This document shows positions 17,710 through 26,193 of a stretch of DNA of 64,000 nucleotides, one piece after another. The translations under genes and the position numbers were made by a program. Under the pieces are notes generated by a model that saw only the letters and a program-made list of their open reading frames with translations, searched no databases and was not told the origin of the DNA. This DNA comes from Flammeovirga kamogawensis (GTDB taxonomy: Bacteria > Bacteroidota > Bacteroidia > Cytophagales > Flammeovirgaceae): assembly GCF_018736065.1 (NCBI RefSeq), contig NZ_CP076128.1, forward strand, positions 4,155,001-4,219,000, read 5' to 3'. Position 1 is the stretch's first letter; each line of letters begins with the position of its first letter.

Positions 17710-18840
17710 ATGAAGAGAATAATCAGTTTCTCGGTGTTGGTATTTGGATTTGTACTTCAAAGTCATGCACAAGTAAGTAGAGTTGGAGTAAAAGAAAATT
17801 GGAGTACTGATTTAAGCAGAACAACAATTTCACTTTATGAGTTTGAAGCCTTAACACCTAGGTCAGCTTTTCAAAGTATAGATAATCCTCGTTTTTATAA
17901 CGAAGAAACGTCAAAAGAATATTATGACGCTAATGAAAATGTTGTTGTTGTTAGTGCAGGAAGAGAATACAAAGCATATCCACTCGAATTTCTAATATTT
18001 CATCAAGTTATAAATGATCGAATAGGAGGTGTGCCCATTGCAGTAACATATTGTCCCTTTACAGATGCTGTAATTGTTTACGAACGCCGTTTTACTCATA
18101 GAGGTGTGCAAAGAGAATTATTACTTAAACCATCAGGAATGATTAGAAAGAGTAATATTGTTCTTTATGATCAGCAAACAGAATCTTGGTGGCAACAGTA
18201 TAATGGTACTGCTAAAGTAGGGCATTTTTTAGGTACTGAATTAAAGCAAGTGTGTTCTCTTAGAATGACAATGAAAGATTTTTATGAGAACTGTAAATAT
18301 GGTTTGGTAATTAAGGATAATGTAAAAGATGAACTTCTTCCATATGGTATAAACCCTTATTATAAATATGATAATGTTTTAACGGAAAAACCTCTTTACT
18401 TAAATTATATGCCGAGTGAAAAGCTAATGCCAATGGAAACGGTTTTATTAGTGGATTTACGCGGAAATAATATTATTTACCCATTAGAAGATTTACAGCA
18501 ACGTAAAGTATTGAATGATTTACCTATGGATATGTATGTTGTTGTCTTTTATGAAGCTAATTCAACATCGATGCTAGGAGGTAGAGAAATAAAGACAAAT
18601 GACAAACAAGGCTCAATGGCAGCTTATTCATCATTTCATGATGGAAGATTGTTGACATTTTCTTCTGAAGGAAATCATTTTATAGATGAACAAACAAAAT
18701 CAATATGGAATTTCAATGGACTTTGCATTGATGGTTCATTAAAAGGTCAGCAGTTAAAACAGTTAATGTCAAAGCAAAGTTTTGCTTTTGTAGCCTTAGA
18801 TTTTTATCGTAACAGTTTGATTTATAATATTAATTGGTAA
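17710..18840 (+). CDS. DUF3179 domain-containing secreted protein
   Basis: 376 residues with a signal peptide (SFSVLVFGFVLQSHAQ). Family marks are AYPLEFLIFHQVINDRIGGV, PIAVTYCPFTDAVIVYERR, and KSNIVLYDQQTESWWQQYNG, which match the conserved DUF3179 core (TYCPLxxxAxVFxR, SNLVMYDxQTxSxWxQ). The C-terminal half repeats the pattern weakly (RGNNIIYPLEDLQQRKVLND; MYVVVFYEANSTSML). Function is unknown in the family. It lies 74 bp after the M28 gene on the same strand. Confidence 0.85.
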   Translation: MKRIISFSVLVFGFVLQSHAQVSRVGVKENWSTDLSRTTISLYEFEALTPRSAFQSIDNPRFYNEETSKEYYDANENVVVVSAGREYKAYPLEFLIFHQVINDRIGGVPIAVTYCPFTDAVIVYERRFTHRGVQRELLLKPSGMIRKSNIVLYDQQTESWWQQYNGTAKVGHFLGTELKQVCSLRMTMKDFYENCKYGLVIKDNVKDELLPYGINPYYKYDNVLTEKPLYLNYMPSEKLMPMETVLLVDLRGNNIIYPLEDLQQRKVLNDLPMDMYVVVFYEANSTSMLGGREIKTNDKQGSMAAYSSFHDGRLLTFSSEGNHFIDEQTKSIWNFNGLCIDGSLKGQQLKQLMSKQSFAFVALDFYRNSLIYNINW

Positions 18841-18854
18841 TCAAATTTAAGGAA

Positions 18855-18886
18855 TTGTCATTTTCATAAAAACAGTTGTACATTTG
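18855..18886 (+). promoter_or_regulatory. Bacteroidota-type promoter of hemA
   Basis: TTG at 18855-18857, 21-bp spacer, TACATTTG at 18879-18886 (exact TAnnTTTG). Transcription would start near 18892, about 45 nt before the hemA ATG. Confidence 0.65.
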
Positions 18887-18935
18887 CATTTAGGAGATTA
18901 ACACTATCTCATCTATTTACTTTCTGAATAATACG

Positions 18936-20192
18936 ATGAAAGATTTCAAAGAAGTAAGATTATCATATAAGAATACACCAATAGATGTCCGTGGTAAGTT
19001 TTCATTAACTCAACAAGAATGTGAAGAGTTGTTGAAAGATTATCAATCGGATGATCGTATTAATGAATTATTATTTGTCTCTACATGTAATAGAACAGAA
19101 GCATTTTATGTATCTGATGAAGACATGTCTGTTGATATTATTCAAAAAATAAGTAATAAGAAAGGTGTTGATATCAAAGAAGCTGTAAAGTACTTTGAGT
19201 CTGATTGTGATCCTCTTCAAGTACAGAATCATTTATTCCGTGTAGCTTTAGGATTGGAAGCTCAAGTAGTAGGTGATATTCAAATTTCAAATCAAGTAAA
19301 AAGAGCTTATCAATGGACGGCCGATAACAATATGGCTGGTCAGTATTTACACCGTTTAATGCATACAATTTTTAGTGCAAATAAACGTGTTCAAATCGAA
19401 ACTGAATTTAGAGATGGGGCTGCTTCTGTTTCTTATGCGGCAGTAGAAATGATTGATGAGCTGACACTTGATATAACTGATCCGAAGGTATTAGTTGTTG
19501 GATTAGGAGAAATCGGAACAGATGCTGTAAGAAATCTTCAGAATACAGATATTTCTGATGTAACTATAATGAATAGAACATTAAGCGTTGCAGAAGAATT
19601 AGCCGAAGATACAGGTTATAAGATTCGTGGATTTGAGGAGTTATGGCATGCTGCAAAAGAGGCCGATGTAATCATATCATCTTTACCTATTGCTGATTAC
19701 TTTAATGTAGAAAATGTAAAGGATTTAGATATTCTTGCTTTTAAATGTTTCTTAGATTTATCTGTACCTAGATCTGTTGCAGAAGAGGTTGATAAAATAC
19801 CGGGTGTTTTAGTTTATACAGTAGATGATATTAATGCTAGGGCTGATAAAGCATTAGAGCGTAGACTAAATGCTATACCTAAGGTAGAAGCTATAATTAA
19901 TGATTCTTTAGTGGAGTTTAATAAACGATCTAAAGAAATGGAGTACTCTCCTATCATTAAAGGTTTAAAGAATGCTTTAGAGTGTATTAGAGAAAAAGAA
20001 GTTTTAAAATATCAAGATCAACTTAGTACAAAAGAACAAAAACAGGTTGATAAGATTACAAAAAACTTATTAAATAAGATAATGAAAGTTCCTGTTCTTC
20101 AATTAAAAGCATCAGCAAGTGTTGATAAAAAAGAAGGAGAAAAGATGGGGCAAATGATTTCTGAGTTATTTAATATTGATATAGAAAAATAG
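18936..20192 (+). CDS. hemA: Glutamyl-tRNA reductase
   Basis: Catalyses NADPH-dependent reduction of glutamyl-tRNA to glutamate-1-semialdehyde, the first step of the C5 tetrapyrrole pathway. The catalytic Cys lies in LLFVSTCNRTEAFYV, substrate binding in FRVALGLEAQVVGDIQISNQ, the NADP Rossmann motif in VLVVGLGEIGTDAVRNL, and the C-terminal helical dimerisation domain follows (418 residues, full length). The start at 18936 gives the usual N-terminus. No other hem genes are adjacent; it is a single-gene unit between its own promoter and terminator. Confidence 0.95.
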   Translation: MKDFKEVRLSYKNTPIDVRGKFSLTQQECEELLKDYQSDDRINELLFVSTCNRTEAFYVSDEDMSVDIIQKISNKKGVDIKEAVKYFESDCDPLQVQNHLFRVALGLEAQVVGDIQISNQVKRAYQWTADNNMAGQYLHRLMHTIFSANKRVQIETEFRDGAASVSYAAVEMIDELTLDITDPKVLVVGLGEIGTDAVRNLQNTDISDVTIMNRTLSVAEELAEDTGYKIRGFEELWHAAKEADVIISSLPIADYFNVENVKDLDILAFKCFLDLSVPRSVAEEVDKIPGVLVYTVDDINARADKALERRLNAIPKVEAIINDSLVEFNKRSKEMEYSPIIKGLKNALECIREKEVLKYQDQLSTKEQKQVDKITKNLLNKIMKVPVLQLKASASVDKKEGEKMGQMISELFNIDIEK

Positions 20193-20218
20193 CTTTTAAG
20201 AAGTAAGTCATATAAAAG

Positions 20219-20262
20219 AAAAATCCTTGATTAATAATGAAATTAATCAAGGATTTTTTTTA
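20219..20262. terminator. Terminator between hemA and lgt
   Basis: 15-bp perfect stem (20221-20235 with 20242-20256, 6-nt loop) followed by eight T on the plus strand. The A-run on the 5' side could also serve the convergent lgt gene, whose stop lies at the edge of the hairpin. Confidence 0.9.
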
Positions 20263-21114
20263 TTTCTTTAGTTTATCTTCATTAGGGTTAATTTCAGGGA
20301 ATGGAGGTGGTGTACCTGCCTTTCCATATGACCTAATAAAGAAGAAGAGCCCACCTAATACTGCAGGAATACTTAACCATTGTCCCATATTGAATTCCAT
20401 AGTTGCTTCAAATGCAACTTGATCTTCTTTAAAGAATTCCCAAACAAAGCGCATTCCGAAAACTAAAATTAAAAATAGGCCAAATAATTTCCCTTGAGGT
20501 AATTTTGGACCTTGTTTCTTATAGATAGCTCCTAAAATAAAGAATATAATAAGATATGTGATAGATTCATATAATTGAGCAGGATGACGTGGCGTCATTG
20601 GGTCTGCAACATAAGCACGTTCAAAAATAAAGGCCCAAGGTACATCAGTAGGTCTACCTATGATCTCTGAATTCATTAGATTACCAAAACGTATAAAGCA
20701 ACCAGCTAAAGCAACAGGTATTACAATACGATCTAGAATCCATAACCAAGGTTGGTCGGGTCTTTTACTACTATATAGATACAGAGCGATGATAATACCA
20801 ATGGCACCTCCATGACTAGCTAATCCCCCTTTCCAAATTTGAAGAACTTCAAGTGGGTGTTGTAAATAATAATCAGGTTGATAAAACAAAACATGCCCTA
20901 GTCGTGCTCCAATAATTGTGGCAACAACCATATAAATTAAAATGGCATCTGCGTCAGATTCTGGACGGTTTTCATTCACAAAGATTTTGGCCATAATCCA
21001 TGTACCAATAAAAAATCCTAATGAAAAAAGTAAACCATACCATCTTACAGGAAGTATTCCTGGAAGTATTTCTGGGTTGACGTCCCAATGTATAAATGCT
21101 AGTATTGATTCCAT
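20260..21114 (-). CDS. lgt: Prolipoprotein diacylglyceryl transferase
   Basis: Integral membrane enzyme that transfers diacylglycerol from phosphatidylglycerol to the lipobox Cys of prolipoproteins. Marks are VRWYGLLFSLGFFIG, WKGGLASHGGAIGIIIALYL, FIRFGNLMNSEIIGRPTD (Lgt signature, essential Arg and Asn) and RHPAQLYESI. I chose the ATG at 21112-21114 (285 residues): a longer reading frame reaches 21183 but its extra 23 codons run through a terminator hairpin at 21146-21180, so it cannot be the real start. A near-consensus -7 box (CATATTTG on the minus strand) ends about 5 bp before this ATG, which suggests a very short leader. Confidence 0.93.
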   Translation of the reverse strand: MESILAFIHWDVNPEILPGILPVRWYGLLFSLGFFIGTWIMAKIFVNENRPESDADAILIYMVVATIIGARLGHVLFYQPDYYLQHPLEVLQIWKGGLASHGGAIGIIIALYLYSSKRPDQPWLWILDRIVIPVALAGCFIRFGNLMNSEIIGRPTDVPWAFIFERAYVADPMTPRHPAQLYESITYLIIFFILGAIYKKQGPKLPQGKLFGLFLILVFGMRFVWEFFKEDQVAFEATMEFNMGQWLSIPAVLGGLFFFIRSYGKAGTPPPFPEINPNEDKLKK

Positions 21115-21145
21115 AGCACAAATATGTAAAATGCTTTTGTAAACA

Positions 21146-21180
21146 AAAAAGTCTTTTGAAATTGTATTCAAAAGACTTTC
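21146..21180 (-). terminator. Terminator of the tsaD transcript
   Basis: Perfect 13-bp stem AAAGTCTTTTGAA / TTCAAAAGACTTT (21148-21160 with 21167-21179, 6-nt loop); T-run on the minus-strand 3' side. It closes the tsaD plus 106-residue gene unit and sits directly upstream of lgt. The interval 21181-21307 holds nothing else recognised. Confidence 0.85.
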
Positions 21181-21307
21181 CATTTTTCATTTTCATATAT
21201 GGACTAAAGGAGATAAAAACTCCATTTAATACCTTCTATGAATATAATTTATTTGTATTGTAACTTTCGATCAAAAAGGTTTAACAAAAGTTAACCCCTA
21301 TGATTGT

Positions 21308-21628
21308 TTATTTTTTATGATCTAAAAGTGATATATCACTAATTAAATATTTTTCTGTTCCATTTTCTTCTATACTTAAATAGAGGATTCCTTGTTCTCT
21401 TAGGTCTTCTAATTTTTGTTTTGCATCTTTTGCATTAGCATTTGAATGAAGGCATAAAGCAGCAACGCTTATTCCTTCTTTATTTTCAGAAGCCAACTTT
21501 ATAACATTAGCATCTGATAGAAAAGAATAATTAGAAGTGTCAATACCTTTGTTTTTAGATTGAACGCTAAAAAATACACCCAATCCGATAGCAGTTATAA
21601 ATGCGAGAGCAACAACAATTAGACCCAT
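21308..21628 (-). CDS. Small membrane-anchored protein with winged-helix-like tail
   Basis: 106 residues. N-terminal TM at about 3-22 (LIVVALAFITAIGLGVFFSV), then a soluble part: DANVIKLASENKEGISVAAL, AKDAKQKLEDLREQGILYLS and KYLISDISLLD, which read as helix-helix-helix-wing and resemble small winged-helix modules. No family recognised. It starts 17 bp after tsaD and shares its terminator, so it is probably co-transcribed with it. Confidence 0.6.
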   Translation of the reverse strand: MGLIVVALAFITAIGLGVFFSVQSKNKGIDTSNYSFLSDANVIKLASENKEGISVAALCLHSNANAKDAKQKLEDLREQGILYLSIEENGTEKYLISDISLLDHKK

Positions 21629-21645
21629 AGAAAATTAAGTTTGTT

Positions 21646-22662
21646 TTATCTTGACCCAGTAAATTTTAAACGAGGATTTGGTGAAGTTGAAAGTTTTTCA
21701 AAATCTTTACCTTCATATTGGTAATGTGCAGCCATTGCAATCATTGCAGCGTTATCTGTACAATGTTCAAATTCTGGAATAAACACATTCCATCCCATTT
21801 TATTACCTTCTTCTTTTAACGTATTTCTTAAGCCAGAGTTTGCAGAAACTCCTCCTGCAATACCAATTTCTTTAATATTTAATTCATTTGCAGCTTTAGT
21901 AAGCTTTTTCATTAAAATACGAATCAAGGTATATTGAATACTCGCACATAAATCAGCTTTATTTTTTTCTATAAAATCAGCATCTTTTTGTGTTTCTTTT
22001 CTAAGAAAATTTAAAAAAGCAGTTTTTATACCACTAAAAGAAAAATTATAATCAGGTATATTGACGTTAGGAAACTTAAACTTTAACGGGTCTCCATCTT
22101 TAGCAAACTTATCTATGAGTGGTCCTCCAGGATAATCTAATCCCATAATTTTAGCCGTTTTATCAAATGCTTCACCAACGGCATCATCAATTGTTTCGCC
22201 AATAACTTCCATATCAAGAGGTGATTTTACAACAACTAATTGTGTATGTCCTCCACTTACAGTTAAGCATAAAAATGGAAATTTTGGTTTAGGGTTTTCA
22301 ATAAAGTGAGCAAGAATATGAGCTTGCATATGGTTTACTCCAATAAGAGGGATATCTAGTGCCATTGCCATACCTTTTGCAAAAGATGTTCCTACCAACA
22401 AAGCACCTAAAAGTCCGGGCCCTTTAGTAAAAGCAACTGCATCAAGATCAGTCTTATTTATTCCTGCATCTTTTAAAGCTTCACTAACTACAGGTAAAAT
22501 ATTTTTTTGATGTGCCCTAGAAGCTAATTCAGGAACTACACCTCCATATTTTTGGTGTACTTCTTGTGTAGAAACTATATTACTTAAAACAGTACCATTT
22601 TTAACTACTGATGCTGATGTTTCATCACAAGATGATTCTATAGCTAGGATTATTCCACTCAT
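21646..22662 (-). CDS. tsaD: tRNA N6-adenosine threonylcarbamoyltransferase
   Basis: 338 residues, full length. TsaD of the TsaBDE complex installs t6A at position 37 of ANN-decoding tRNAs. Motifs: LAIESSCDETSASVV (ASKHA phosphate 1), HMQAHILAHF (metal-binding HxxxH), LTVSGGHTQLVVV, and IAGGVSANSGLR near the C-terminus. A perfect inverted repeat sits 3 bp before the ATG and a TAATTTTG -7 box on the minus strand overlaps its distal arm. First gene of a two-gene unit. Confidence 0.95.
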   Translation of the reverse strand: MSGIILAIESSCDETSASVVKNGTVLSNIVSTQEVHQKYGGVVPELASRAHQKNILPVVSEALKDAGINKTDLDAVAFTKGPGLLGALLVGTSFAKGMAMALDIPLIGVNHMQAHILAHFIENPKPKFPFLCLTVSGGHTQLVVVKSPLDMEVIGETIDDAVGEAFDKTAKIMGLDYPGGPLIDKFAKDGDPLKFKFPNVNIPDYNFSFSGIKTAFLNFLRKETQKDADFIEKNKADLCASIQYTLIRILMKKLTKAANELNIKEIGIAGGVSANSGLRNTLKEEGNKMGWNVFIPEFEHCTDNAAMIAMAAHYQYEGKDFEKLSTSPNPRLKFTGSR

Positions 22663-22664
22663 TG

Positions 22665-22692
22665 TTTTGTTCTTTGACTTTAAAGAACAAAA
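22665..22692. promoter_or_regulatory. Perfect inverted repeat at the tsaD start
   Basis: 11-bp arms TTTTGTTCTTT / AAAGAACAAAA around a 6-bp centre, ending 3 bp before the tsaD ATG. TAATTTTG on the minus strand (a TAnnTTTG -7 box) overlaps the outer arm. It could be an operator, or an RNA hairpin that masks translation start. Which one cannot be told from sequence. Confidence 0.4.
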
Positions 22693-22768
22693 TTACATTA
22701 CTTGAAGCGAATGCCCTAGAAAAATAAGAAAGCATTAACTGACATTGATTGAATTTTAAAAAATAACT

Positions 22769-23221
22769 ATGAGTTTGCATCTTAATACAGAAGAACTTTA
22801 TAAAAAATATAACGCCTCCAATCAGATTGAATTATCGCGTTTACATTTTCAAACTTTATTTACCTATTTCCCTTGTTTGCTAATTGTTGCTTCTGATGGT
22901 ATTGTAGATGAAGAAGAATGGGTTTTTGTAAAATACTTATCAAAATTTATGGCTGAAGGCTATAAAAGTTCTTTAACTAGATCTGAGTTAGAAAATTTAC
23001 AAAAAGTATATTTTAACGAGTTAGAATATTTAATAAAAACACTTGATCAGTGGAAAGACCCTTTTTTAGATACTTTGTCTCATTATTTAGAAGAAAATGA
23101 CGATGAAAAAGAAGATATACTCGATATCCTAACATTGTTTGCGGAAGCTTCTGAGGGAATAAATGATGATGAAGAGAAAGCAATTGCAGAAATATCTGAA
23201 CGTCTAAAATTAGAGGAATAG
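22769..23221 (+). CDS. TerB-like acidic helical protein
   Basis: 150 residues, all-helical and acidic. TerB-type signature segments occur twice: LLIVASDGIVDEEEWVFVKYL and LFAEASEGINDDEEKAIAEI, each a helix with an acidic DGxVxxEE turn that in TerB proteins binds metal. The family has been linked to tellurite resistance and stress, but the role here is unknown. It is divergent from tsaD and precedes the GH73 gene by 104 bp. Confidence 0.65.
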   Translation: MSLHLNTEELYKKYNASNQIELSRLHFQTLFTYFPCLLIVASDGIVDEEEWVFVKYLSKFMAEGYKSSLTRSELENLQKVYFNELEYLIKTLDQWKDPFLDTLSHYLEENDDEKEDILDILTLFAEASEGINDDEEKAIAEISERLKLEE

Positions 23222-23324
23222 CAATATCTTGTTAATAAGGAATAATTTTTTCGACCAAAAAGTATTTTAAACTGTATTACTGTTAATACAATAACCTTAT
23301 AAGTATAGTAGTCGAACCTAAATA

Positions 23325-23846
23325 ATGAAAATTAGATTATTCCTTTTATTAACGATTTTACTGTTTAACCTTTCATCTTGTTTTTCTTTTATTAAACCCG
23401 CAGAAGATAGAGTTACAGCATATATTGAAAAATATGGATATTATGCTGTACAAACTATGAAAAAGTACCAAGTACCCGCTAGTATAACAATTGCTCAAGG
23501 TATTTTGGAATCTGGGTTTGGAGAAGGAGAATTAGCAAAGAAATCAAATAACCATTTTGGTATTAAATGCCACTCTCAATGGAAAGGAGAGACAATTACT
23601 CATGATGATGATGCAGATGCAGAATGTTTTCGAGTTTATAGTTCAGTTTTAGATTCCTATTTTGATCATGGAGAATTCTTATCAGCTAGAAAGTGGTATG
23701 AATCTCTTTTTGAGCTTCCAATTAATGATTATGAAGCTTGGGCTAAAGGATTATCTGAATGTGGTTATGCAACTGACCCAGAATACAGTAAAAAAATTAT
23801 TGATTTAATTGAGAAATATAAATTGTATCAATTAGATGAAATGTAA
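23325..23846 (+). CDS. Lipoprotein glucosaminidase (GH73-like peptidoglycan hydrolase)
   Basis: 173 residues. A lipoprotein signal (LLLTILLFNLSSC, lipobox LSSC) is followed by a single glucosaminidase domain: YGYYAVQTMKKYQVPASITI, AQGILESGFGEGELAKKSNN (catalytic Glu in the LESGFG motif), HFGIKCHSQWKG, then FRVYSSVLDSYFDHGEFL and GYATDPEYSKKII. It cleaves GlcNAc-MurNAc bonds in peptidoglycan. No LysM or SH3 repeat is fused. It ends in a strong terminator. Confidence 0.88.
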   Translation: MKIRLFLLLTILLFNLSSCFSFIKPAEDRVTAYIEKYGYYAVQTMKKYQVPASITIAQGILESGFGEGELAKKSNNHFGIKCHSQWKGETITHDDDADAECFRVYSSVLDSYFDHGEFLSARKWYESLFELPINDYEAWAKGLSECGYATDPEYSKKIIDLIEKYKLYQLDEM

Positions 23847-23889
23847 AATAAAAGCCCTATTTCGAACTCGAAATAGGGCTTTTATTTTA
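23845..23889. terminator. Bidirectional terminator between the GH73 and S46 genes
   Basis: Almost perfect long stem of about 20 bp (AAAATAAAAGCCCTATTTCG and its complement), A-run and T-run flanks, between convergent genes. Confidence 0.93.
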
Positions 23890-23908
23890 TGATATATTTA
23901 AAACTAAC

Positions 23909-26089
23909 CTAGTTTTTCACTATAGTCATTTCGTCAATCAATCTACTGCATTCACCGTATTTATCTACAACAAATAAAACATAACGGATATCAACAATAA
24001 TATTTCTACATTTTACAGGGTCAAACATTAAATCTGACATTGTAGACTCCCAAGTTCTGTCAAAATTAATACCTATAAGCTGCCCTTCTGCATTGATTAC
24101 AGGTGATCCAGAATTACCTCCAGTTGTATGATTAGAACCTGTTATACAAACTACCATTTTGCCATCTTCTGCATATTGACCGTAATCTTTATTTTTATAG
24201 AGGTCAATAAGTTTCTTTGGAACATAAAACTCGTGTGTTTTAGGAACGTCAACTAATCGTTTTTCCATAACACCTTCAAGAGTCGTATAATATTTAAAAT
24301 CTACTCCATCTCTTGGTTCAGATCCTTCAATTTTTCCATAAGTCACACGAAGAGTACTATTGGCATCAGACCAATATTGCTTACTTGCACCTTTTACATT
24401 AGCAACATATTCTCTATTCGGAAATACTTCTTGTAATGCTTTCACGTATGTACGCATAGATAAATCGATACTTTCTGATAATTTACTATACTCAGGTTTT
24501 ACTTTTATAGTAAAGGTATCGTATATCTCTTTTGCAATAACAAAGGCAGGGTCTTTTACTATTTTATTATAAATAGCATCTTCTGGTCCATTTAATAGTG
24601 CATCTAGCTTTTCTTGATTACAGAAAATACTCTTTTTATATACTGTAGATGCTAATTTATTGAAATCTCCTTTATCTTTTGCTTTTGAAAAAGCGGAAGG
24701 TAAGAAGCTAGAATCAATAGCATCTGAATATAAAGTTGATGCAGAAATAAAGACTTCTTTGTCTGTTGCTTTATCATAATTTTTGAAGAAACTATTTACA
24801 GAGTTTTTCAGTTTTGCAATAATTTGAATTGTTTCAGGACTACCCGCTTTTACCTTGCTCAATTTTTCAAACCCTAAAGCAAATCGTAATATTTCCGGGC
24901 CGTAATATAATTCTTCAACATAAAGATCTCTTGCTAACTGATACTTTTCCATTTCTTTAAACTCTTGTTTAAAATCAGAAAGTAAAGAAGCATATTCAGG
25001 TTTGTCCTTTACAGCTTCAGCAAACATTTTTTCTTGTTCTACTTTCTTATCAATTGCATCAAGACGTTTTAAACCTTTACTTTCACCAATCCACTTTTTA
25101 TATGCATTGGCAACTCTAGCTTTTTTAGCAGAGTATTTAATACGTACATTATCATCGGCCGCCATATTTTTATCATAGATTGCAATTGTCTTTTCGCGCA
25201 TTGCAATTTTGATAGGATTAGATTTGTCAACAGTATATTCAATACCTTCCGATGGTAAATATTGTTTTGTTCTACCTGGGAAACCATAAACCATTGTAAA
25301 ATCATTAGGTTTTACACCATTTAAAGTGATAGGGAAATGGTACTTAGGTTTGTAAGGGATATTATCTTCTGAGTATTCTGCAGGTTTCCCATCTTTATCA
25401 GCGTATATTCTAAAAATTGAAAAGTCGCCAGTATGTCTTGGCCACATCCAGTTGTCAGTATCACCACCAAATTTACCTATTGATGAAGGTGGGGCGAATA
25501 CTAACCTTATATCTGTAAATGTTTCCATTACAAACATATAGTATTCATTACCATAAAAGAATGGTTTAATGATATACTCGTAATGAGTATTTTTTACAGC
25601 ATTATCACCTACTTTAGTAATGTTATTTTTGATTATTTTCTGACGTTCTTCTTCTTTTAGGTCATTCGTTACACCATCAAGAATTGCTTTAGAAACATCT
25701 TCAATACGAACAACAAAACTAACTGTTAAGCCATTACTTTTAAGTTCTTCTCCAAAAGATTGAGCTGCAAACCCATTGGTCAAAAGATCATTTTCAACTG
25801 TTGAGTGAGATTGTATTTGTCCGTATCCACAATGGTGATTAGTAAGAATTAAACCTTTATCAGAAACAACTTCACCTGTACAGCCTCTACCAAACCATAC
25901 AACTGCGTCTTTCATACTAGATTTATTGACAGAATAAATGTCTTCAGCTGTTAGCTTAAAACCATTTGCCTGCATATCTTCTTCATTTAACTGTTGAAGA
26001 AGGGAAGGAAGCCACATTCCTTCATGTGCAAATACCGAAAATGGTGTAAGCACAAATGAAATTAAAACGATGTGTAAGAATTTTTTCAT
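23909..26089 (-). CDS. S46-family dipeptidyl peptidase, DPP11-type
   Basis: 726 residues with signal peptide (FLHIVLISFVLTPFSVFAHE). The S46 catalytic triad is visible: His in GLILTNHHCGYGQIQSHS, Asp in FGGDTDNWMWPRHTGDFSI and Ser in TGGNSGSPVINAEGQ. The specificity segment reads IGINFDRTWESTMSDLMF; in this family an Arg at the FDR position marks DPP11 (cuts after Asp/Glu) while DPP7 has Gly. It therefore probably releases acidic dipeptides in the periplasm. This supports growth on proteins, as in Porphyromonas (known for the family; the role here is inference). Confidence 0.9.
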   Translation of the reverse strand: MKKFLHIVLISFVLTPFSVFAHEGMWLPSLLQQLNEEDMQANGFKLTAEDIYSVNKSSMKDAVVWFGRGCTGEVVSDKGLILTNHHCGYGQIQSHSTVENDLLTNGFAAQSFGEELKSNGLTVSFVVRIEDVSKAILDGVTNDLKEEERQKIIKNNITKVGDNAVKNTHYEYIIKPFFYGNEYYMFVMETFTDIRLVFAPPSSIGKFGGDTDNWMWPRHTGDFSIFRIYADKDGKPAEYSEDNIPYKPKYHFPITLNGVKPNDFTMVYGFPGRTKQYLPSEGIEYTVDKSNPIKIAMREKTIAIYDKNMAADDNVRIKYSAKKARVANAYKKWIGESKGLKRLDAIDKKVEQEKMFAEAVKDKPEYASLLSDFKQEFKEMEKYQLARDLYVEELYYGPEILRFALGFEKLSKVKAGSPETIQIIAKLKNSVNSFFKNYDKATDKEVFISASTLYSDAIDSSFLPSAFSKAKDKGDFNKLASTVYKKSIFCNQEKLDALLNGPEDAIYNKIVKDPAFVIAKEIYDTFTIKVKPEYSKLSESIDLSMRTYVKALQEVFPNREYVANVKGASKQYWSDANSTLRVTYGKIEGSEPRDGVDFKYYTTLEGVMEKRLVDVPKTHEFYVPKKLIDLYKNKDYGQYAEDGKMVVCITGSNHTTGGNSGSPVINAEGQLIGINFDRTWESTMSDLMFDPVKCRNIIVDIRYVLFVVDKYGECSRLIDEMTIVKN

Positions 26090-26126
26090 TTCTACTATGT
26101 GATTAATATATGGTAATTATGGTTTG

Positions 26127-26164
26127 AAAAAATAGCCGAAGTCAACAAAGTCAACTTCGGCTAT
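26127..26164 (-). terminator. Terminator of the parAB-dapB-lepB operon
   Basis: 11-bp perfect stem ATAGCCGAAGT / ACTTCGGCTAT (26132-26142 with 26154-26164) and a T-run on the minus strand, 30 bp after the lepB stop. Confidence 0.85.
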
Positions 26165-26193
26165 GATGACGTAAAAACGCCTTTAGTATTTTT

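Noticed and set aside
21115-21183. N-terminal extension of lgt to an ATG at 21183
   Set aside because: The extra codons pass through a terminator hairpin and have no similarity to Lgt; ATG at 21114 gives the normal N-terminus.
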